Shown: piece by piece, positions 6,795 through 13,501 of the stretch
Numbering within the stretch: position 1 is the first letter of the stretch
How the letters are laid out: every line of letters begins with the position of its first letter
Assembly: GCA_947090365.1 (NCBI GenBank)
Contig: CAMUNT010000013.1
Location: 1-24,306, forward strand
Length of the DNA stretch: 24,306 nucleotides
Reading direction: 5' to 3'
Source of the DNA: an uncultured Clostridia bacterium
GTDB taxonomy: Bacteria; Bacillota; Clostridia; Christensenellales; Borkfalkiaceae
The notes under the pieces: generated by a model
What the model saw: the letters and a program-made list of their open reading frames with translations, nothing else
Database searches by the model: none
Told to the model about the DNA's origin: nothing
Program-made: the position numbers and the translations under genes

Positions 6795-8327
6795 GTGGGC
6801 AGAGAGAAGACGAAGAGAGAATTAAAGCTTCAAAGAAAGCTGATACCCGTTAATATCATTGTATGCATACTTGCGCTGGTTGCTTCGGTAACGCTGTTTT
6901 TATTGCCTGTAATAAACGTGGACGTCGGCGGAGGACTCAGCAATGAAAAATTCATTGCACTTGCCGAAGAAAAAATAGAAGGTACTATCGACGGCAATCT
7001 GGAGGGCACCGAGCAGGAAAATATCAACTACAAGCCCGTCGTTGCGATGATAGTTAAAAACGTTCTGGGCAAGGCGGAGGGCACTGTTGCCGTATCGGCG
7101 TTCAGTTCCTTTAAAGTGCTGACAGGCTCGGGCGAGGACAAGACGCAGATGGTTATGGACGATTTGTTTTTCGGAGAAAACGCGCTTGCAACCCGTCTTA
7201 TAGACAGCGTTGTCGACGCCGTTGCGGAGATGTTCACAACCGACGAGGGCAAGGCCCTTTTGGAGGAATCCGTAGTTTCGGTAATGACGAAACAGATTTT
7301 AAAGGAAACCGAGAATCAGGAAATCAACGGTGCTTTAAACGATGCGCTGACAGGCGAAAACGTTCAGGCGCTTGTAGGTATCCTCAGAGAAATGGAAACC
7401 GTTGAGGACGGCGACGTAAGCGAGGTTGCGGGCAAGTTCGCAGAAAAGGTGGACGCAATGCTCGGCGACGGGGTCGTTATCGGAGAAGAGGAAAAACAGG
7501 TCATAGTCGACCAGATTCAGCAAATTTACGACGATACCAAAGAAAATCTGACGGAGGGCGAAACCTTTTCGATGGAAGCGGTAATCTGCGTAACTCTGTC
7601 GAAAAATATCGATTTAAGTCAGATAAATATAGAGGACCTGCTTGATTTCAACAAGATTACGGGCGGTAACGGCGAAGGCGCCGTTGGCCTCCGTACGGTT
7701 GAAGGAGAGCTTGAGACGCCCGACGGAAGCGAGGGCGGAAACGGAAACGAAGGCGGTGAGCAAACGCCTGCGGAAAATACGATAGTTACCAGCTACGACG
7801 GTTTACTGCTTGAAATAGGCTACGACGAACAAAAGAAGGACGAAATAAAAGGCCGTATGCGCACTTCTTTGAACGACCTTCTGAACGGCTATATTCACGA
7901 TAACGGCGTGGACGGTTATCTTAGCTATTACGAATACGGCTTCTACGGTATGCTTGCCTTCATAGGCCCCTGGCTTATACTGTTCCTGTTTTCTTTCTTC
8001 CATATGCTTGCAAAAAATAAGCGCTTTACTATGTGGTACGTCAAGCTTCTTTGCTGGATACCGCCCGTCATATGGGTCGCGTTGAAGCTTTTTCCGATAC
8101 TCGGTCCGAAATTTTTGCCCGACGTCTGGAACGGCGAAAACGGTGCGGTTATACAAAGCCTGCTGTCGGCTATAACCTCGTACACCTGGATAAGCGGACT
8201 GTGTTATATCCTGCTGTGGCTGGTGTCGATTTTCTGGGCATTCCCCATAAAACGCAAAATCAGAAAAGAGCGTAAAAATCCCGAGGTTGAAGACGCTTCC
8301 GATTACGAAGGCTTCGGCGAATACTAA
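6795..8327 (+). CDS. Unrecognised membrane protein with large external domain
   Basis: 510 residues; I do not recognise the family. It starts with GTG seven bases after AGGAG. A basic N-terminus (REKTKRELKLQRK) precedes one helix (about 16-38), then about 340 mostly acidic residues follow, probably outside the membrane. These include helical segments and a low-complexity Gly/Asn/Glu linker (about 310-328, GSEGGNGNEGG). Three more helices follow (about 383-404, 415-440 and 462-484), with a charged cytoplasmic tail ending SDYEGFGEY. With the positive-inside rule this gives four helices and both ends inside. It is transcribed alone from its own promoter and ends at a strong hairpin. It is divergent from the flotillin operon, which gives no firm functional link. 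It might be a cell-envelope or transport accessory factor, but no motif supports a specific activity. Confidence 0.85.
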   Translation: MGREKTKRELKLQRKLIPVNIIVCILALVASVTLFLLPVINVDVGGGLSNEKFIALAEEKIEGTIDGNLEGTEQENINYKPVVAMIVKNVLGKAEGTVAVSAFSSFKVLTGSGEDKTQMVMDDLFFGENALATRLIDSVVDAVAEMFTTDEGKALLEESVVSVMTKQILKETENQEINGALNDALTGENVQALVGILREMETVEDGDVSEVAGKFAEKVDAMLGDGVVIGEEEKQVIVDQIQQIYDDTKENLTEGETFSMEAVICVTLSKNIDLSQINIEDLLDFNKITGGNGEGAVGLRTVEGELETPDGSEGGNGNEGGEQTPAENTIVTSYDGLLLEIGYDEQKKDEIKGRMRTSLNDLLNGYIHDNGVDGYLSYYEYGFYGMLAFIGPWLILFLFSFFHMLAKNKRFTMWYVKLLCWIPPVIWVALKLFPILGPKFLPDVWNGENGAVIQSLLSAITSYTWISGLCYILLWLVSIFWAFPIKRKIRKERKNPEVEDASDYEGFGEY

Positions 8328-8331
8328 AATA

Positions 8332-8358
8332 AAAGGACTTGCATAAAGCAAGTCCTTT
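8332..8358. terminator. Bidirectional terminator
   Basis: Perfect 11-bp stem AAAGGACTTGC (8332-8342) / GCAAGTCCTTT (8348-8358) with loop ATAAA. On the minus strand it is followed by a T-rich tract (TTTTATTTTAG); on plus the tract is weaker. It lies between convergent genes. Confidence 0.85.
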
Positions 8359-8363
8359 ATAGT

Positions 8364-9128
8364 TTATTCTTCCGATTTTTTGCGTCTGTAAAGCAGGTGC
8401 ATCGAAAGCGCGATTACCGCTCCGCCTGTTATATTACCCAGAGTGGAGGGGATAAGGCAGTTCAAAAGCGCGTTTCCTACGTTTAAGCCATCTGCACTTC
8501 CCGATAACAGCCCTGCCGTCAGGTAGTACATATTCGCTACGCTGTGTTCGAACCCGCACGCCACGAACGCGAAGATGGGCAGATACAGCGCAAGTATCTT
8601 CCCTGCCGTAGACTTCGAAGCCATCGTTGCCCATACTGCAAGACATACCAGCATATTACAGGGTATTCCGCGCAGGAGGGCGATGCCGAAGTTCATATTG
8701 CACTTGTTGGCGGCAACGGTAATGCACGCGTCCTTGACTGCGCCCGTCTGTACACCGCTGTAAACTACGATTACGGCAATCAGCACCCCGCCTATTAAAT
8801 TTCCTGCGTAGACGATGCCCCAGTTTTTCAACAGTGCGGTCACTTTTATATCCCTGCCGACGGCGGGGCCAATCAAAAGACTGTTGCCCGTGAAAAGCTC
8901 TGCCCCGCAGATTATTACAAGTATTAGCCCTACGGGGAAAACCGCGCTTTTTACAACCGTAGCCCAGCCTCCCGAAAGGGGAGCGTAGGCGGCTGTGGAC
9001 GCGGCGGCACCGAATGCAATGAACGCACCCGCAAACACTGCAAGTATCAGCATTTTATACCAGGGCGCAGAGGTTTTATTGCCTGCAACCGTTATGTAGT
9101 TTTGATAAATTTCCTGAGAAGAGTACAT
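8364..9128 (-). CDS. Formate/nitrite transporter (FNT) family channel
   Basis: 254 residues, six-helix FNT protomer, expected to form a pentamer that passes small monovalent anions (formate, nitrite, hydrosulfide or similar). Family motifs are present: GAELFTGN (76-83, with Thr80), the central His195 in CGFEHSVANMYYL, Lys142, and Asn232 in IPSTLGNITGG. Thr, His and Asn correspond to the gating/proton-relay residues known in FocA/NirC. The subtype cannot be told from sequence alone; no pfl or nir genes are adjacent. Its start overlaps the 3' end of the upstream kinase gene by 37 bases, and its ribosome-binding site (GGAAGGTG) lies inside that gene, so the two are co-transcribed and translation is probably coupled. 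A good terminator follows. Confidence 0.93.
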   Translation of the reverse strand: MYSSQEIYQNYITVAGNKTSAPWYKMLILAVFAGAFIAFGAAASTAAYAPLSGGWATVVKSAVFPVGLILVIICGAELFTGNSLLIGPAVGRDIKVTALLKNWGIVYAGNLIGGVLIAVIVVYSGVQTGAVKDACITVAANKCNMNFGIALLRGIPCNMLVCLAVWATMASKSTAGKILALYLPIFAFVACGFEHSVANMYYLTAGLLSGSADGLNVGNALLNCLIPSTLGNITGGAVIALSMHLLYRRKKSEE

Positions 9129-9634
9129 ATTTCACCTTCCGTATCATAAGTTTTTTCTATTAAAATATACGGCAGACCGTATTTTTTACAGAGCAGTAAA
9201 TTGCGCTTGTTTTCGGCAATGAGCTCGTCTTTCGTAATTTTACAGTCAAGTCTTTGCTCGACGGCGTTTTCGTATCCGATTATATCCGAAAAATGATTTT
9301 CGATATAATTTTCGCTCATTATAAGACAGCAGTACGCTATCTCTTTAAGATATTTTTCGCTGAAATCCTTGCGCCAGTCAAAAGGGACATAGCACCCCTC
9401 GATAATAAGGTTCTGTCCGTTTTCTATTGCGGTTTTGATTATTTCTTTGACTATCTGCCATAAATAGGGAGTAAGCTTTTCGTCGTCATAAACCGTAAGG
9501 GAGGTCTGTCCGCTTCTTATAAGCCCCATTTTCAGATGGTCGATCGAATAATAAGGGAATCCGTATCTTTCCAAAAGCTTTTGCGCAAGTACGGTTTTTC
9601 CCGTATGCGTAGCGCCCGAAATTATGATAATCAT
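9092..9634 (-). CDS. Small P-loop kinase/NTPase (AAA_33 or zeta-toxin-like fold)
   Basis: 180 residues, beginning directly with the first beta strand and Walker A: MIIIISGATHTGKT (P-loop at 7-14). It then has a short-chain-kinase-like layout: YYSIDHLKMG (Asp after strand 2), NLIIEGCYVP (a strand ending in Glu), and a helical lid region with Arg/Lys. This pattern is seen in small-molecule kinases often labelled adenylate kinase-like, chloramphenicol phosphotransferase-like or zeta-like; the substrate is unknown. The gene seems to be leaderless: -10 TATAAT ends seven bases from the ATG and no Shine-Dalgarno exists. It overlaps the FNT transporter gene by 37 bases. A role in handling the transported substrate is possible but unproven. 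Confidence 0.8.
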   Translation of the reverse strand: MIIIISGATHTGKTVLAQKLLERYGFPYYSIDHLKMGLIRSGQTSLTVYDDEKLTPYLWQIVKEIIKTAIENGQNLIIEGCYVPFDWRKDFSEKYLKEIAYCCLIMSENYIENHFSDIIGYENAVEQRLDCKITKDELIAENKRNLLLCKKYGLPYILIEKTYDTEGEICTLLRKFIKTT

Positions 9635-9640
9635 AGGGCC

Positions 9641-9669
9641 ATTATATCATAATCCCCGCGCTCTATCAA
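9641..9669 (-). promoter_or_regulatory. Promoter giving an apparently leaderless kinase mRNA
   Basis: On the minus strand: -35 TTGATA (9664-9669), 17-bp spacer, -10 TATAAT (9641-9646). Six bases then separate the -10 from the A of the start codon (9634), so the start point is expected at or beside that A. Confidence 0.75.
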
Positions 9670-9707
9670 GCAAATAAACGTTTTACTTCGGTTTGCGTGC
9701 ACTGTAA

Positions 9708-9772
9708 TGCATATAAGCCGCTTTCGACGTTATATGCACCTCGCTGCAATAGTAAATTTCGGCGCATATGCA
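9708..9772. repeat. Repeated ATATGCA motifs in the divergent kinase/ZIP control region
   Basis: TGCATATAA (9708-9716) and TTATATGCA (9730-9738) form a perfect 9-bp inverted repeat with a 13-base spacer; ATATGCA recurs at 9766-9772. The rest of 9670-9823 shows no gene. This could be an operator for one of the two divergent genes. The bound factor is unknown. Confidence 0.45.
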
Positions 9773-9823
9773 ACTCAATGCAATTAAATTAAGCTTTAAG
9801 TATTCACCGACGTGCAAAAACTC

Positions 9824-9851
9824 TTGCTTTTTTGCGCTTATATGATATAAT
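9824..9851 (+). promoter_or_regulatory. Promoter giving an apparently leaderless ZIP transporter mRNA
   Basis: -35 TTGCTT (9824-9829), 16-bp spacer, -10 TATAAT (9846-9851). The next ATG, at 9859, is seven bases further on, where transcription should begin. Confidence 0.7.
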
Positions 9852-9858
9852 GCAGTCT

Positions 9859-10719
9859 ATGGATTATCTTATTATAACGCTTATAACGTTTATTTCCGGC
9901 GTGGTCGGGACGGGGCTTGGCGGAGTAATCGGCGCGGTGCTTAAACGCGATTCGAATAAAATAGTCAGCCTTTTACTTTCTTTCGCGGCGGGAATTATGC
10001 TGGCCGTCGTCTGCTTCGATTTAATGAGCGAGCCTGTAGAAATGATGAAACAGGGTTCTATGCCTTCGCTGACTCCTCTGATAGTCGTCGGTGCGGTTAT
10101 CGTAGGCTACGGCGTCGTATACGCGCTTAATTATTTTATCGATAAAAGGACAAACCGCGAGGTAAAGCATATCGACGAAAACCACCCTGCCACCGCGGAC
10201 GATCTGGACGAGCTTATCCATTCCAACCACTACGAATCGCATAAGAGCGCCCAATCGAACCTGTTCGTTGCGGGGCTGGTAATGATGTTCGCAATCGCGC
10301 TTCACAACCTGCCCGAAGGAATGGTAATAGGCGCGTCGTACGCAATTTCCGCAGACGCAACGCAAAGTCTGTTTACCGGAAGCGGATTTATTATGGCGAT
10401 TGTAATAGGTCTTCATAACGTGCCGGAGGGAATGGCGGTTTCCGTCCCCTTAATTTCTGGCGGAATGAGCAAGCCGAAATCGGTGCTTTTAACGGCTTTA
10501 AGCGGTCTGCCTACGGTGTTCGGCGCGCTTTTTGGCTTTGCGATCGGCGGGATAAACGATATAATGCTCGTACTGTCTTTGGGGTTTGCAAGCGGGGCAA
10601 TGCTTTATGTTGTGTTCGGTGAGCTTCTGCCCGAATCTATTTTAATGTGGCGCAGTAAGCTTCCCGCGTTCGTGCTCTTTATGGGCGTAATAACAGGCTT
10701 CCTTTTAGTAATGTTTTAA
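9859..10719 (+). CDS. ZIP-family divalent metal transporter (GufA/ZupT-like)
   Basis: Takes up divalent metal (Zn2+, possibly Fe2+ or Mn2+) across the cytoplasmic membrane. With the start at 9859 it has 286 residues and about eight helices. The two metal-site helices carry HNLPEGM (149-154) and HNVPEGM (186-191), the canonical ZIP signatures. The loop before helix 4 is His-rich (His104, 109, 121, 124, 128), as in other ZIPs. In-frame ATGs at 9832 and 9850 would put extra residues before the usual N-terminus and lie upstream of or within the -10 element, so 9859 is preferred. No Shine-Dalgarno precedes any of them, which fits a leaderless message. A strong terminator follows. Confidence 0.93.
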   Translation: MDYLIITLITFISGVVGTGLGGVIGAVLKRDSNKIVSLLLSFAAGIMLAVVCFDLMSEPVEMMKQGSMPSLTPLIVVGAVIVGYGVVYALNYFIDKRTNREVKHIDENHPATADDLDELIHSNHYESHKSAQSNLFVAGLVMMFAIALHNLPEGMVIGASYAISADATQSLFTGSGFIMAIVIGLHNVPEGMAVSVPLISGGMSKPKSVLLTALSGLPTVFGALFGFAIGGINDIMLVLSLGFASGAMLYVVFGELLPESILMWRSKLPAFVLFMGVITGFLLVMF

Positions 10720-10740
10720 ATATTCCGACTATAAATAAAA

Positions 10741-10775
10741 GTCGGGGCGGTAAGCCCCGGCTTTTGCATTTTTAA
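10741..10775. terminator. Bidirectional terminator after the ZIP gene
   Basis: GTCGGGGC (10741-10748), loop GGTAA, GCCCCGGC (10754-10761), followed by TTTTGCATTTTT; T-rich on the minus side too. A competing hairpin, CCGACT (10725-10730) with AGTCGG (10740-10745), overlaps it. Confidence 0.82.
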
Positions 10776-10776
10776 G

Positions 10777-11709
10777 TTAAATGTTTTTCTGCCGTTTGAT
10801 TTTTTTCACCATTGCGAAAGCCTGTAAGCCCGCGCCTATTGCGGAGAACAGAATTACCAGTGCAAGATCTGCATAGAAGAAGCGTGAAAACTCTTCGCTT
10901 TCATTCATTAATTTTGTAAATGCGTCTATTGCCGACATATCAACGTTTGCTTCGTTTGCCGCAATGCCCGCAACGACTATGTAAATAGCGGGGATCGAAG
11001 CCGCAAGCATAACCATAGTAGTAAGCGTTACGATAACCAGCATAATTTTATTGGGTTTACCGCGGAATTTTTCGTAAAGGAAACAGCCCAAAACGATTGC
11101 AACGATTGCCGAAATCGAAGAAACGAAACCTACGATATACAATACCGTTGAAATAGCTACGCCGACCAAACCGCCTATAACAGCACCTGCAAATCCTTTA
11201 ATGTAATTGTTGGGCGCGCTTTCGAAGTCCGCGTTTTCCGCGCTGATAACTGAGTTTATCGTGGCAACGCAGTCGTTATCTATTTTTATTTTCATTCCTT
11301 CGATTTTGCACTCTTTGCAGTTTGCTTCGTCAAGCGGATTTCCGCAAACGGGGCAGAACTCTGCTTTCATAGCGCCGTTTTCTTCTAAAATTGCGTAAAT
11401 CTTATCCAGAACTTCGGGAAGCCGTTTCAAAAGTCTTTTGACGGTAATATCGTTAAAGCCGAGGAACAGACCGTACTGCGAAAAGCTCATACGGAAATAC
11501 TTTAAAGCTAAATTTCTTATCGCAGCTTCCATATTCCGTTTCTGTTCGTCGGTAGCGTAGAACGTTACGTGCAGTCTCAGCGGGGAAACGTTGTCAAACA
11601 TAACTACGTTGGCGTTGGTTTCAAAGCCGTATACAGTACCGTAAGCAAGATTGCCTTCAACGGTCATACCGTAATTGCCTGTAAAAAAGGCGGTAAATTT
11701 TTTGTTCAT
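10777..11709 (-). CDS. Membrane protein with zinc ribbon, unknown function
   Basis: 310 residues, not recognised beyond its layout. An N-terminal soluble region (about 1-115) is followed by a four-cysteine zinc ribbon (Cys119, Cys122, Cys131, Cys134; CPVCGNPLDEANCKEC). Four membrane helices follow (about 172-192, 196-215, 222-250 and 280-302) and a basic C-terminus (KKIKRQKNI). AAGGAG lies at good spacing before the ATG. It follows an XRE regulator gene by 38 bp on the same strand, so the two form an operon. The pairing of a DNA-binding protein with a zinc-ribbon membrane protein recalls the fused XRE-membrane-zinc-ribbon gene at 14865-15470. A sensing or membrane-anchored regulatory role is inference. 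Confidence 0.82.
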   Translation of the reverse strand: MNKKFTAFFTGNYGMTVEGNLAYGTVYGFETNANVVMFDNVSPLRLHVTFYATDEQKRNMEAAIRNLALKYFRMSFSQYGLFLGFNDITVKRLLKRLPEVLDKIYAILEENGAMKAEFCPVCGNPLDEANCKECKIEGMKIKIDNDCVATINSVISAENADFESAPNNYIKGFAGAVIGGLVGVAISTVLYIVGFVSSISAIVAIVLGCFLYEKFRGKPNKIMLVIVTLTTMVMLAASIPAIYIVVAGIAANEANVDMSAIDAFTKLMNESEEFSRFFYADLALVILFSAIGAGLQAFAMVKKIKRQKNI

Positions 11710-11747
11710 ATTTTCTCCTTAAATTTATTTGGCGGGTAAAATGAATT

Positions 11748-12053
11748 TTATTTGGTGTTTTTCATTAAATCGATAAAAGATTTTTTTCTTTCAGGCGGCA
11801 GCTTTTTAAGTATATCGATAATTTCGTTATCCTGGTTATACGTAGCATAGTTTTCGGCAAAAAATTGCGCACAGGAAATGTTAAGTATCTCTATAATATC
11901 TAAAAGCACCGGCAGTGAAACGGTAAAATTCCTGCTTTCTATCTGGTTTATATAAGTCGGACTTTTACCTAACCTCAAACTCAATTCCCTTGCGGAAAGT
12001 TGTTTCTGATTTCGAAAATGCCATATCCGCAAAGCGATTTCGTTTAAATCCAT
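11748..12053 (-). CDS. XRE-family helix-turn-helix transcriptional regulator
   Basis: 101 residues. The HTH domain fills about 5-65; the recognition region is SARELSLRLGKSPTYINQIE, a Cro/C1-type HTH. A short helical C-terminal part contains KKLPPERKKSFIDLMKN. There is no extra effector domain. The ribosome-binding site is GTGAGGG. It is the first gene of an operon with the zinc-ribbon membrane protein. It probably regulates its own promoter; an inverted repeat sits upstream at 12142-12176. Confidence 0.9.
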   Translation of the reverse strand: MDLNEIALRIWHFRNQKQLSARELSLRLGKSPTYINQIESRNFTVSLPVLLDIIEILNISCAQFFAENYATYNQDNEIIDILKKLPPERKKSFIDLMKNTK

Positions 12054-12141
12054 ATTAAACCCTCACTATTATCAGTTTAGAACTTTTTGTCGATTTATGC
12101 GATTAGAGAAAACTTAAAATCCTTATAAAAAGAAAATTATG

Positions 12142-12176
12142 ATTAGTATCAACTAAATATTTAACTTTATACTAAT
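12142..12176. promoter_or_regulatory. Inverted repeat upstream of the XRE operon, possible operator
   Basis: ATTAGTAT (12142-12149) and ATACTAAT (12169-12176) are perfect inverted arms 19 bases apart in a very AT-rich stretch; ACTAAT occurs again nearby. On the minus strand a TTGATA (-35-like) overlaps the first arm, with a weak -10 (TTATAA) about 18 bp on. The position suits autoregulation by the XRE protein. Confidence 0.4.
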
Positions 12177-12226
12177 TATTATGTATATTGTGACTAATAA
12201 ATAATTATTTTCAGCTAAGCAAATAA

Positions 12227-12259
12227 AAAACCGCCGAGGCGGTAAGCCTCGGCGGTTTT
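12227..12259 (-). terminator. Terminator of the preT-preA operon
   Basis: Perfect 14-bp stem AAAACCGCCGAGGC (12227-12240) / GCCTCGGCGGTTTT (12246-12259), loop GGTAA, with a T-rich tail on the minus strand. Confidence 0.92.
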
Positions 12260-12268
12260 GAACTCTTT

Positions 12269-13501
12269 TTAAAGCTGAATGTCGTGTTTTTTAGTTTTGC
12301 CTTTGAATTTTATTTCGCCCTTCGAAATACATTTAACGGGGCAGACCGTCGCGCACAGGTGACAGCCGACGCATTTATCCTTGTTTATTGAAGGGCGTCT
12401 GTCTTTTTCTATCCAGTCGATAGCCTGATGCCCGCCGTCGAAGCAGGAGATGTAGCATCTTCCGCAACCGACGCACTTGTTGCCGTCGACAGAGGGGTAG
12501 ACTATGTACGAGCGGTCAAGCTCTTCACAGGGGATTATATTTGCGTTTGCAAGTCCGACCATTTCCTCCAATGAGTTGAAGCCCTGTTCTTCCATATAAT
12601 AAGAAAGTCCGCTGCACATATCCTCTACGATGCGGTAGCCGTACTGCATAATCGCGGTGGTAACCTGTAAGGTTTTAGATCCTAAAAGTATAAATTCCGC
12701 CGCGTCCTCCCAGGTTTCTATTCCGCCTATACCCGAAATTTCAACACCTTCGATACCGGTGCGCAATTGCTGGATAAAGCGCAGCGCAATGGGTTTGACG
12801 GCTTTGCCCGAATATCCCGAAATCGAAGATTTGCCGTTTACGACGGGCAGGCCGATTTTCTTGTCCAAATCGACGTTGCATATCGATTTAACCGTGTTAA
12901 TCGTCGCAATACCGTCGGCGCCGCCCTCTAAGCAGGCTTTTGCAATAGAAACCATATCGGTGACGTTGGGCGTCATTTTAGCCATCATAGGAAGAGAGGA
13001 ACCGCGCTTTACCGCTTTGCAGTACTTTTTGCAAAGCTCTGCGTTCGTTCCCACGTCAGAGCCCATTTCGTGCGAGGTCATCTGGGGGCAGGAAAGGTTC
13101 ATTTCAATCATATCCGCGCCCGCTTCTTCCACAAGGTGCGCAAGTTCCGTCCAGTCGGCTTCGTTTGTTCCCATAATCGAGGCGATAAGCACCTTGTTCG
13201 GATATTCCTGCTTTAAACGGCGCAAATCGCGCAGGTTTTCTTCGAGGGAATGCTCCGCAATCTGCTCCATATTTTTGAACCCGATGAAGGGGGTGTCTTC
13301 CTTAGTCAGTGCGTCAAAGCGGGGGGAAACCTCGTTAATCACGAAATGCTTCGGACCTATCGTCTTGAATACTACGCCCGCCCAGCCTTCGTCGTAGGCC
13401 TTCGCGCACATTTCATAGCAGTTGCCGACGGGTGAGGAGGAAAGGCAGAACGGGTTTTCGAATTTTACGCCTAAAAAGGTTATGGATAAATCTTTTTTCA
13501 T
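12269..13501 (-). CDS. preA: NAD-dependent dihydropyrimidine dehydrogenase, PreA subunit
   Basis: The catalytic subunit that, with PreT, reduces uracil and thymine (or oxidises dihydrouracil) with NAD(H). Residues 1 to about 320 are a DHODH-like FMN TIM barrel, with NLSCPQMTSHEMGSDVG (135-151), AKMTPNVTDM and SGIGGIETWEDA. The C-terminal part has two [4Fe-4S] motifs: Cys343, 346, 349, 353 and Cys377, 380, 383, 387 (CVGCHLCATVCP). The sequence closely follows what I recall of E. coli PreA, including CLSSSPVGNCYEMCAKAYD near the N-terminus. The position of the active-site cysteine of mammalian DPD (in MGLACGQ) is Val150 here (MGSDVG); as I recall, E. coli PreA has the same loop. The start overlaps the preT stop by one base (TAATG), so translation is coupled. 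Confidence 0.96.
   Translation of the reverse strand: MKKDLSITFLGVKFENPFCLSSSPVGNCYEMCAKAYDEGWAGVVFKTIGPKHFVINEVSPRFDALTKEDTPFIGFKNMEQIAEHSLEENLRDLRRLKQEYPNKVLIASIMGTNEADWTELAHLVEEAGADMIEMNLSCPQMTSHEMGSDVGTNAELCKKYCKAVKRGSSLPMMAKMTPNVTDMVSIAKACLEGGADGIATINTVKSICNVDLDKKIGLPVVNGKSSISGYSGKAVKPIALRFIQQLRTGIEGVEISGIGGIETWEDAAEFILLGSKTLQVTTAIMQYGYRIVEDMCSGLSYYMEEQGFNSLEEMVGLANANIIPCEELDRSYIVYPSVDGNKCVGCGRCYISCFDGGHQAIDWIEKDRRPSINKDKCVGCHLCATVCPVKCISKGEIKFKGKTKKHDIQL

Noticed and set aside
12269..13501. PreA lacking its catalytic cysteine
   Set aside because: The mammalian DPD cysteine position is Val here, but E. coli PreA as I recall it has the same MGSDVG loop, so this is a subfamily trait and not a defect.
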